From Bacteroidales bacterium UBA1217 (GTDB taxonomy: Bacteria > Bacteroidota > Bacteroidia > Bacteroidales > P3): a stretch of DNA of 23,697 bases. Shown piece by piece: positions 6,153 to 13,206 of this stretch; the first letter of the stretch is position 1; every line of letters begins with the position of its first letter. A model generated the notes under the pieces. The model was not told the origin of the DNA. It ran no database searches and worked only from the letters and a program-made list of their open reading frames with translations. The stretch is taken from assembly GCA_002309335.1 (NCBI GenBank), contig DBXH01000030.1, positions 1,960 through 25,656 of the forward strand. Reading direction: 5' to 3'. A program made the position numbers and the translations under genes.

Positions 6153-7637
6153 ATGACAAGGCAAAATATTATATTGTTGTGTTTTATTTTATATACTGCG
6201 TTACTTTTTTTTGTGATGTGGCTTACTTCGCGCCGTTCTGCCGGCAACGATGCCTTCTTTCGCGGCAACCGTAAATCGCCGTGGTTTGTGGTCGCTTACG
6301 GTATGCTTGGTGCGTCGCTTTCGGGGGTTACATTTATGTCGGTGCCGGGAGGTGTCTATTATGGTGCGTTTACCTATATGCCGCTTGTATTTGGCTATGT
6401 GATAGGCTATTTCGTGATAGCGTTCCTGCTTCTGCCGCTCTACTACAAGCTGAACCTGACATCGATTTATTCTTATCTTGACCAGCGTTTCGGCAGCACC
6501 TCCGAAAAGACCGGCGCCATATTCTTCATCCTTTCGCGATTGCTTGGCTCTGCGTTGCGTATGTATCTGGTTGTTTTTGTGTTATACGAACTTGTGTTCA
6601 GGGAGTGGGGGGTGCCTTTCTGGATTCCCGCGGTGGTGTTTATAGCCATAATACTGCTCTACACTTTTCGCGGCGGTCTCAAGACGGTTGTATGGACCGA
6701 TACTCTTCAAACCACATTCTTGTTGCTCGCCGCTGTTGCCACGGTCATTGTGATACTCAAGAATTTGAATATCAGTATTCCCGAGTTGTTGAGTGCCAGT
6801 TCCGATGAAGGGTATACGCGCATCTGGGAGACCGATATCAACCACCCGAAGTTCTATGTTAAACAGATTATCTCGGGAGCCTTTATAACTATTGCGATGA
6901 CTGGCCTTGATCAGGATATGATGCAGAAGAATTTGAGTTGCAAGACATTGCGCGATGCTCAAAAGAATGTCATCACTTCCAGTTTTCTTTTCATCGCTGT
7001 CAATATCGTCTTCCTCACGCTCGGGGCGGCTCTGATATATTACGGCACCCATACCGCTGGTTTCGAGATGCCTGTTGGAGCCGACGGACGTGTGCTGGGC
7101 GATAAGATTTATCCTCTTATAGCTAAATCGATGGGTGGCTTCACGCTGATTTGTTTTGTGTTGGGAATGGTTGCCGCAGGTTACAGCAGCGCTGACGGAA
7201 CTCTGACTGCGCTGACTACGACCTTCTGTTATGATTTTCTCCATTTCGATAAACGGCAGAATCTTTCTGAACGTCAGCAGGTGCGTTACCGCAAGATGGT
7301 TCACGTCGGATTTGCGTTGCTCTATTTGTTGGTAATCATTGCATTCCGTCCGTTTCACAACGATTCGCTTATCAATATCCTATTTGATATTGCCGGCTAT
7401 ACCTATGGTCCTCTGCTGGGCTTGTACGCTTTCGGCCTTTTCACAAAATGGAGTGTTCGCGACCGTCTTGTGCCGCTAGTCGCTATTATAAGCCCGATAA
7501 TATGTTATCTGCTCAAAATCTATTCGGCTCAGCTTTTTGGTGGCTATCAGCTTGGTTTCGAATTGCTTCTGCTCAATGGATTGATTACATTTCTGGGACT
7601 TGTTTTGATAAAAGAAAAAACAAATGAAAATGAATAA
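6153..7637 (+). CDS. Sodium:solute symporter (SSS family)
   Basis: This 494-residue inner-membrane protein has about 13 hydrophobic segments, the first at residues 5-23, and the SSS-family signatures FFRGNRKSPWFVVAYGMLG and SGVTFMSVPG (about 36-67), where the first transmembrane helices form the Na+ and substrate sites. LNLTSIYSYLDQRFG (about 100-114) and the GYSSADGTLTALTTT segment (about 344-358) are also typical of Na+-coupled transporters of this family. The substrate cannot be predicted; Bacteroidota homologues are usually just called sodium:solute symporter. Its stop overlaps the start of the DUF4831 lipoprotein gene by 14 bp, so the two form an operon driven from the divergent promoter at 6101-6132. 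No truncation is visible. Confidence 0.93.
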   Translation: MTRQNIILLCFILYTALLFFVMWLTSRRSAGNDAFFRGNRKSPWFVVAYGMLGASLSGVTFMSVPGGVYYGAFTYMPLVFGYVIGYFVIAFLLLPLYYKLNLTSIYSYLDQRFGSTSEKTGAIFFILSRLLGSALRMYLVVFVLYELVFREWGVPFWIPAVVFIAIILLYTFRGGLKTVVWTDTLQTTFLLLAAVATVIVILKNLNISIPELLSASSDEGYTRIWETDINHPKFYVKQIISGAFITIAMTGLDQDMMQKNLSCKTLRDAQKNVITSSFLFIAVNIVFLTLGAALIYYGTHTAGFEMPVGADGRVLGDKIYPLIAKSMGGFTLICFVLGMVAAGYSSADGTLTALTTTFCYDFLHFDKRQNLSERQQVRYRKMVHVGFALLYLLVIIAFRPFHNDSLINILFDIAGYTYGPLLGLYAFGLFTKWSVRDRLVPLVAIISPIICYLLKIYSAQLFGGYQLGFELLLLNGLITFLGLVLIKEKTNENE

Positions 7638-8805
7638 ATTTACGTTTAGAAATATAGTGATTGTGTGTGCCTCTGTCCTTTTGGCTGGATGCAGCCAGTA
7701 TAAGGTCTATTCGGTAAAGGACAATCCTATGTTGCCTGTCAGCGGCGGTGTGGTTTACGCTCTCCCCCGCACACAGGTTTGTGTCGCGGTGACCGTCCAG
7801 CGGCGCGATTTGTCCAAAGCGCCTTATAGTGCATACGCCACTGATTATCTCGGGGTTTCAGAGTCTGATATCAATACCGACTACCACATTGTCAGCATCG
7901 ATGTTGACGGGGTTAATGTCGCTGATCCGGACAACTGGTTCTTCGTCAAGGTTAACCGTGGCTCTGTAACTGTCGACGATCGCCATCTGCTGCTGGCAAT
8001 AGGAAGGGAGAAAGAAGAGATAAAAACGGAGAACGGAAAACGGAGAACGGAAAACGCGGAACGGAAGGACAGTGGCGTTAGGGCCGAGTATAATCTTTAC
8101 GACCGTGTCGATACTTTTTATACCCGCTACGATAAACCTGACAATCCCACTATGGTGTCGAGCCGCAAGGATGTGCGTACCGCCAAGCAGCGCGCCGCCG
8201 CCGCCGCCGAACGTCTTGAGGAGATACAATCGAAACAGGAGGAACTCCTCAACGGAGAGTACGAAGGTTCCTACAGCACCGAGGCAGTGCAGTATATCTA
8301 CAAGCAGCTGCAACGTCAGGAAGCACAGATTATCAACGATTTCTGTGGCGAGCTGACCACTGAGACCGTGCGTTTTTATGTTGATCCGCAGATGCGTCGC
8401 AAAGAGGATTTTTGTGATACAATAATTTGGTTTTCACCCACCGATGGCTTTGTTGGCGATGCGGAACATCTGCCCAAGGATGCCTATCCTGTTGTATGTT
8501 TTGTCCATAACGATAACAATTTGAAGAATGTCAACCGTTTCGTAAGGTATCATACGTCGGGTATCACCCAGAACAGCGCCAGCGGACATACCGGTGCTGC
8601 AGCGGCAAAGTCGCGCACCCGCAATGGCTTCCGCTATCGTATTCCGGCGTCGGCTTCGGTCGAGGTGACAACTCCCGAGTTCTCCGTAAGCCGTCATGTA
8701 CCTTTCTCGCAGTTGGGACCTATCGTCGAGCTTCCGCGTCGACGAATCAAAGCCCTTTTCGATGCGAAGACCCTGGACCTCCGCGAACTCGAACGCACAA
8801 GATAA
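7624..8805 (+). CDS. DUF4831 family lipoprotein
   Basis: The 393-residue product begins MKMNKFTFRNIVIVCASVLLAGCSQ; the lipobox LAGC predicts lipidation at Cys22 and envelope anchoring. GGVVYALPRTQVCVAVTVQRRDLSKAPYSAYATDYLGV, quoted here only as the region from about residue 40 to 75, resembles the N-terminal part of Bacteroidota DUF4831 proteins, as does the later Ala/Glu-rich helix with AAAAAERLEEIQSKQEELL (about 190-208). DUF4831 has no assigned function. Six AACGGAR heptamers (8025-8066) insert KTENGKRRTENAERK at about residues 134-148 in a linker. The start overlaps the symporter 3' end by 14 bp, implying translational coupling; an ATG two codons later is equally possible. Family assignment rests on recalled sequence patterns. 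Confidence 0.8.
   Translation: MKMNKFTFRNIVIVCASVLLAGCSQYKVYSVKDNPMLPVSGGVVYALPRTQVCVAVTVQRRDLSKAPYSAYATDYLGVSESDINTDYHIVSIDVDGVNVADPDNWFFVKVNRGSVTVDDRHLLLAIGREKEEIKTENGKRRTENAERKDSGVRAEYNLYDRVDTFYTRYDKPDNPTMVSSRKDVRTAKQRAAAAAERLEEIQSKQEELLNGEYEGSYSTEAVQYIYKQLQRQEAQIINDFCGELTTETVRFYVDPQMRRKEDFCDTIIWFSPTDGFVGDAEHLPKDAYPVVCFVHNDNNLKNVNRFVRYHTSGITQNSASGHTGAAAAKSRTRNGFRYRIPASASVEVTTPEFSVSRHVPFSQLGPIVELPRRRIKALFDAKTLDLRELERTR
8025..8066 (+). repeat. AACGGAR heptamer array inside the DUF4831 gene
   Basis: Six units: AACGGAG, AACGGAA, AACGGAG, AACGGAA, AACGCGG, AACGGAA. They read through in frame as a Lys/Glu/Asn/Arg-rich linker. Confidence 0.85.
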
Positions 8806-8872
8806 ACCATTCATAACCCTTTCAAGTGAAGCGAACCTTTTAAACTCTTTCAACCTTTAAAAACTTTCAATA

Positions 8873-9805
8873 GTGGATTTCAATATATTAGTTCTTGGTT
8901 CCGGTGCGGCCACGCCGACTTTTGCCCGCCATTGCAGCGGACAGATGGTCAATATCTGCGGGTCGCGGATACTTGTCGACTGCGGTGAGTCGACTCAGAA
9001 CCAGTTGCGTCAGTATCATCAGAAGATTCAGTCAATCAAGACGATATTCATATCTCACCTTCACGGCGACCATTTCTTCGGCTTGCCGGGGTTGCTCTCC
9101 ACTATGCATCTATGCGGTCGCACCGAGCCGCTCACCGTCTATACCCCTGTTGGCGCAAAGGCGGCGCTAGAATTGCTTTTCCAGGTTTCGGCCACCAATG
9201 TCAACTACGAATTGAATATTGTCGAGATCGATGTAGATAACCCGACAGTTGTACATACTGGTAAAGGTTTTACCGTCACCGCTTTCCCTCTTCATCATTC
9301 GGTCACCACCTATGGTTACATTTTCCGGGAGGAGCCGCCGTTGCTGAATCTGCGCCATAATGTCCGTGACCAATATCAGATGACCAACGACGACTGTGTG
9401 CGCGTTAAGAATGGCGAGGACCTGATGCTCGGCGATGGCACCGTTATACCTAACTCTCAGCTCACTATGCCGCGTCGTTTGGCGCGCAGTTACGCTTATT
9501 GTTGCGACACTTCGTTTGATGAGTCGCTGATACCCATTCTCAGCGGAGTTGACCTTCTATGCTTGGAGAGCACATTCGATGAGGCTTTTTCGGCAATGGC
9601 TGAAGAGCGTTGCCACCTCACCGCTTCGCAGGCCGCCACCATCGCATTGCGGGCGGGAGTACGGCAGCTGCTGCTTACCCATTTCTCGGCGCGCTACCGT
9701 GAGATTGAGCCGCTTTTGGGCGAAGCTACTGCTGTGTTTCCCAATACCATCTGCGCCGCCGACGGTGGGCGCTATGAGATACCGTACAAATATGCAAAGA
9801 ATTAA
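8873..9805 (+). CDS. rnz: Ribonuclease Z (tRNase Z)
   Basis: RNase Z is a zinc metallo-beta-lactamase-fold endonuclease that trims tRNA precursors at the 3' end, which matters here because the tRNA at 18334 has no encoded CCA. The 310-residue short form has LGSGAATPT (8-16), the zinc motif HLHGDH at residues 62-67, the later metal ligands in HHSVTTYGY and in YCCDTSFDE, and the C-terminal LLTHFSARY. The start is a GTG at 8873; no in-frame ATG is nearby, and this start gives the family's usual N-terminus. The 67-bp gap after the DUF4831 gene has CTTTMAA-type short repeats and no clear promoter, so it may belong to the same operon. Confidence 0.95.
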   Translation: MDFNILVLGSGAATPTFARHCSGQMVNICGSRILVDCGESTQNQLRQYHQKIQSIKTIFISHLHGDHFFGLPGLLSTMHLCGRTEPLTVYTPVGAKAALELLFQVSATNVNYELNIVEIDVDNPTVVHTGKGFTVTAFPLHHSVTTYGYIFREEPPLLNLRHNVRDQYQMTNDDCVRVKNGEDLMLGDGTVIPNSQLTMPRRLARSYAYCCDTSFDESLIPILSGVDLLCLESTFDEAFSAMAEERCHLTASQAATIALRAGVRQLLLTHFSARYREIEPLLGEATAVFPNTICAADGGRYEIPYKYAKN

Positions 9806-9825
9806 TTAATTGTATTTTAAATAAT

Positions 9826-9987
9826 TGGAAGCAAAATGGAAGTAAAAAAGGGAGTAAAAATGGAAGTAAAAATGGAAGTGAAAGTGGACAATACAAATCA
9901 TTTGTCCCCTTTAACTTCCCCTTTAACTTCCTCTTTAACATCCTCTTTAACTTCCCCTTTAACTTCCTTTTTAACTTCCCTTTAAAA
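9826..9987. repeat. Inverted pair of 12-bp tandem arrays
   Basis: Left array (about 9826-9889) repeats GGAAGTAAAAAT-like units about five times. Right array (9906-9977) repeats CCYCTTTAACTT six times, ending CCCTTTAAAA. The reverse complement of the right unit is GGAAGTTAAAGR-like, so the arrays are inverted relatives; between them GGACAA and TTGTCC can pair. It fills most of the 204-bp gap between rnz and the helicase gene. Confidence 0.8.
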
Positions 9988-10009
9988 ATAAAATATAGCC
10001 GTTAATAAA

Positions 10010-12445
10010 ATGTCCGAACTGCTCTCTCAACTCAACGAAGCCCAGCGCGAAGCTGCCGCCTGCACCGAAGGCCCCGTGATGATTATCGCCGGCGCAGGTA
10101 GCGGCAAAACGCGCACTCTTACATATAGAATAGCCCATCTTATCGAGAAAGGGGTCGACCCTTTCAATATTTTAGCGCTCACTTTCACCAACAAAGCCGC
10201 CGCCGAGATGAAGGAGAGGATTATGAGGCTCGTCGGCAACGAGGCCCGCAACCTATGGATGGGCACCTTCCACTCCATCTTTGCCCGCATTTTGAGGGCG
10301 GAGGCCGCAAAACTGGGTTACATCAGCAGTTTTACTATCTACGACACCGACGACAGCAAGTCGGCTGTCAAACAGATTGTAAAAGGCCTCAACCTCGACC
10401 CAAAGGTCTATAATCCCGGTTATGTCGTAAGCCGCATCTCGATGGCCAAAAGTAGTCTTATCGGTCCTGAGGACTATTGCGAGAACCCCGAAATTCAGCA
10501 AACCGACCAGACGGCCCGCAAGCCTATGATTGGCGAGATTTACAAGCTCTACAACAAGCGTTTGCGCAACGCGATGGCTATGGATTTCGACGATTTGCTC
10601 TTCAACACCAACATACTCCTGCGCGACTTTCCCGAGGTGTTGCTCAAATATCAGAACCGTTTCCGCTACATCCTTGTCGACGAGTATCAGGACACTAACT
10701 TCGCTCAGTATCTTATCGTTAAGAAACTCGCCGCGCGCTTCCAGAACATCTGCGTGGTGGGTGACGATGCACAGAGCATATACGCCTTCCGCGGAGCCAA
10801 CATTCAGAACATCTTTAACTTCAAGCGCGACTATCCATCCGTCAAGCTTTTCAAACTCGAGCAAAACTATCGCAGCACCAAGAATATCGTCGGTGCCGCC
10901 AACTCCATCATTTCCAACAACAAGGAGCAGATACAGAAAGAAATATGGACCGACAACGGAACGGGTACCCCTATCATCTTGATGCGTTGCAGCGACGAGC
11001 GCAATGAAGGCACACGCGTGGCTGAGTCTATTCTTGAGACCCACTTGGGCGACAACCGTCCCTTCCGCGACTTTGCCATCCTCTACCGCATCAACGTCCA
11101 GAGCCGTGCAATTGAGGAGGCGTTGCGCAAGAACGATATCCCTTACCGTGTCTATGCCGGCATCTCCTTCTACGGCCGCAAGGAAGTCAAGGATGCGCTA
11201 GCCTATCTGCGTCTGGTGGTCAACAACTACGACGACGAATCGCTTGTGCGCATCATCAACCTCCCGGCGCGCGGCATAGGCAACACCACCGTCGACCGCA
11301 TCCGTCTCGCCGCCGCCGACAACGATGTCAGCATCTGGACGGTGATGGAAAATATCACCTCGTTCGGACTGGGGCTCAACAGCGGCGTTATAGGTAAAAT
11401 CAACGACTTTATGTCGATGATTAAGCTCAATTCGGCACATATCCACGACACCGACGCCTACACCCTTGCAAAGAACGTCATCAATTCCTCGGGACTCATC
11501 ACAATGCTCCGCAACGACGATGATCCCGACAACGCCAACCGCATCGAGAATATCGAGGAGCTCCTCAACGGTATACAGGAATTCTGCGAACGCGAAGACA
11601 ACATCACGCCAGGAGAGGTGGAAACGGAGACTGAAGGCCGGGAAATGGAGAACCTCCCCTCTCGGAGAGGGGTGGCCGAAGGCCGGGGTGTGTCAAACCA
11701 AGAACAAGAAATGTCCAGCGAAGAAATAAGTTCTCCGTTAAAGACCCTCGACCAGTTCCTCCAGCAGGTTCTCCTCCTCACCTCCGAGGACAAAGACTCC
11801 GACAAGGAAGCCGACAAAGTGTCGCTTATGACCATACACGCCGCCAAAGGCCTTGAATTCCCTTACGTCTTTGTCATCGGTATGGAGGAAAATCTCTTTC
11901 CTTCGCCGCTCTCAATCAACTCACGCGAGGAACTTGAAGAAGAGCGCCGCCTCTTTTATGTCGCTGTCACCCGTGCCGAAATCCAGCTCACGCTCTCCTA
12001 TGCTATGATGCGTTTCCAGTACGGGCAGACCTCCTATCAGGAGCTCAGCCGTTTTGTTGAGGAAATAGATCATCGATATCTGCTGATGCCTCGCAAACAA
12101 TCCTCTTTCCCCAAGCCTGGCACCTTTCAGGGACGAAGCACAAGCCAGCCGTCGCTCTTTGGCCGCAAGGCTTCACAGGTCTCTGAGCCGCCAGAGAAGC
12201 ACCGCACTACCACTGTCCGTTCCTCGTCTTCTCCCAAGACTTTCGGTCCTGTTGCACCCAACACACCCGAGCAGATTGCCGCCATCCAGGTCGGTATGAC
12301 TGTTGCCCACGCCAAATTCGGCACAGGCAAGGTTCTCAGCGTCATCGGCGACGGCGACAGCCGCAAAGCCGTCGTCTTTTTCGACGGCATAGGGGAGAAG
12401 CAACTCCTGCTCAAGTTCGCCAAACTCACGATAGTCGAAGAATAA
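10010..12445 (+). CDS. pcrA: ATP-dependent DNA helicase, UvrD/PcrA family
   Basis: A superfamily 1A 3'-to-5' helicase acting in repair, replication restart and removal of obstacles from DNA. The 811-residue protein shows Walker A AGAGSGKT (27-34), motif Ia LTFTNKAAAEMK, motif II VDEYQDTN, motif III VGDDAQSIYAFRG, motif IV LEQNYRSTKNI, motif V VSLMTIHAAKGLEFPYV and motif VI FYVAVTRAEIQL. The C-terminal ~60 residues (VGMTVAHAKFGTGKVLSV...) are the PcrA/UvrD Tudor-like domain that contacts RNA polymerase. At residues about 537-575 a two-hairpin repeat (copy C) and one heptamer are in frame in the variable linker before motif V, adding NLPSRRGVAEGRGVSNQ. The gene ends at an intrinsic terminator. 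UvrD and Rep are alternative names; PcrA fits organisms with one such helicase. Confidence 0.94.
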   Translation: MSELLSQLNEAQREAAACTEGPVMIIAGAGSGKTRTLTYRIAHLIEKGVDPFNILALTFTNKAAAEMKERIMRLVGNEARNLWMGTFHSIFARILRAEAAKLGYISSFTIYDTDDSKSAVKQIVKGLNLDPKVYNPGYVVSRISMAKSSLIGPEDYCENPEIQQTDQTARKPMIGEIYKLYNKRLRNAMAMDFDDLLFNTNILLRDFPEVLLKYQNRFRYILVDEYQDTNFAQYLIVKKLAARFQNICVVGDDAQSIYAFRGANIQNIFNFKRDYPSVKLFKLEQNYRSTKNIVGAANSIISNNKEQIQKEIWTDNGTGTPIILMRCSDERNEGTRVAESILETHLGDNRPFRDFAILYRINVQSRAIEEALRKNDIPYRVYAGISFYGRKEVKDALAYLRLVVNNYDDESLVRIINLPARGIGNTTVDRIRLAAADNDVSIWTVMENITSFGLGLNSGVIGKINDFMSMIKLNSAHIHDTDAYTLAKNVINSSGLITMLRNDDDPDNANRIENIEELLNGIQEFCEREDNITPGEVETETEGREMENLPSRRGVAEGRGVSNQEQEMSSEEISSPLKTLDQFLQQVLLLTSEDKDSDKEADKVSLMTIHAAKGLEFPYVFVIGMEENLFPSPLSINSREELEEERRLFYVAVTRAEIQLTLSYAMMRFQYGQTSYQELSRFVEEIDHRYLLMPRKQSSFPKPGTFQGRSTSQPSLFGRKASQVSEPPEKHRTTTVRSSSSPKTFGPVAPNTPEQIAAIQVGMTVAHAKFGTGKVLSVIGDGDSRKAVVFFDGIGEKQLLLKFAKLTIVEE
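11653..11693 (+). repeat. Two-hairpin GC-rich repeat, copy C, in frame within pcrA
   Basis: Hairpin 1 CCCCTCT-CGG-AGAGGGG (11656-11672), hairpin 2 GGCC-GAA-GGCC (11674-11684), then GGGGTGTGT. The 41-bp unit encodes part of a linker and keeps the helicase frame open. Confidence 0.8.
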
Positions 12446-12452
12446 AACACAG

Positions 12453-12477
12453 GGTGCCCCACCGGGCGCCTTTTTTT
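12453..12477 (+). terminator. Intrinsic terminator after pcrA
   Basis: Stem GGTGCCC (12453-12459) / GGGCGCC (12464-12470) with a 4-nt loop and one G-U pair, followed by seven T residues. Confidence 0.88.
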
Positions 12478-12484
12478 CTCTCCG

Positions 12485-12650
12485 TCTCATCTTTGCCTCA
12501 TCTTTGTTTTATCCTTGCTTTATCTTTATCTCATCTTTGCTTTATTCTCGTCTCATCTTTGCCTCATCTTTGTTTTATCCTTGCTTTATCTTTATCTCAT
12601 CTTTGCTTTATTCTCGTCTCATCTTTGCCTCACTTTTTCCTCACTTTTGT
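12485..12650 (+). repeat. 66-bp higher-order repeat built of 11-bp units
   Basis: Six 11-bp variants of YYTYATCTTTG make a 66-bp block (12485-12550) that is repeated identically at 12551-12616 and starts again at 12617 before decaying. The ORFs that cross it are low-complexity products and not credible genes. Confidence 0.88.
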
Positions 12651-12702
12651 TTCACCCTTCTCACACCTTCCCACTATCTTAATTTTTTACTAAAAACTAT
12701 AA

Positions 12703-12746
12703 AAACTTTTATCAAACTTTACTATAGTAAACTTTAATAAAAGTTT
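12703..12746. repeat. Nested palindrome with AAACTTTA direct repeats
   Basis: Outer arms AAACTTTTAT (12703-12712) and ATAAAAGTTT (12737-12746) enclose a perfect inner palindrome TTTACTATAGTAAA (12718-12731). AAACTTTA occurs at 12714-12721 and 12729-12736. Confidence 0.7.
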
Positions 12747-13055
12747 GGTTAAACTTTGGTAAGACTTTGGTAAGTATTTGACCCTTGATTACCATATAGT
12801 TAAGGCTGAGCGAAAATAGACCGTTTTCAGTGTCTCTGAAAATGAAGGAAAAATTGATGTAAGTAATTGTTAATTATTGTGTTGTTGCGGATTTTTATTT
12901 GCTTGCCAAATAGGCTCGGAATGGTGTGACTTGGGCATAAAAGTTCAATTTATTCTTCGAGTGGTGTAGATTATTAATTTTATGTTGTATATATTGGCTT
13001 CTCTTTTGTTTAAACGGACATAAATATTTTCTATTTCTGTTTTATCTCATCCGTT

Positions 13056-13103
13056 GAATCGGATTTGCAATCCGATTCATAATATTATTAGGATTTGCAA
13101 TCC
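13056..13103. repeat. Two GGATTTGCAATCC palindromes
   Basis: First: arms GAATCGGATT (13056-13065) and AATCCGATTC (13069-13078) around TGC. Second: GGATT-TGC-AATCC at 13091-13103. They share the core GGATTTGCAATCCG and are 35 bp apart. Confidence 0.75.
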
Positions 13104-13141
13104 GCTTTTAAATTATTTATTCCGGTTTCAATGTTTTTCCG

Positions 13142-13149
13142 TATCTTTG
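13142..13149 (+). promoter_or_regulatory. Likely -7 box for ftcD
   Basis: TATCTTTG matches TAnnTTTG. No convincing TTTG is found at the expected -33 position. It would give a leader of about 50 nt before the ATG at 13207. Confidence 0.45.
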
Positions 13150-13206
13150 TAATCTGTTTTGAACAGTAACAGAAGAGTAAAATAATTGTAAATAAATATA
13201 ATAACT

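Larger units (their letters stand above)
12651..13141. other. Gene-free AT-rich region between pcrA and ftcD
   Basis: No credible ORF on either strand. It holds a long imperfect palindrome (12703-12746), tandem ACTTTGGTAAG-like units (about 12750-12776), and two GGATTTGCAATCC palindromes (13056-13103). The rest is AT-rich sequence without visible structure. Confidence 0.7.

Noticed and set aside
9726..9941. Minus-strand ORF with PFLLPFLLP repeats
   Set aside because: Created by the 12-bp array; no independent gene evidence.
12454..12737. ORFs across the 11-bp repeat region
   Set aside because: Low-complexity products open only because the T/C-rich repeat lacks stops on this strand; one starts inside the pcrA terminator.
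12700..12780. Replication-origin iterons
   Set aside because: AAACTTT repeats are AT-rich and loosely spaced, with no DnaA-box consensus, no dnaA/dnaN or rep gene nearby.
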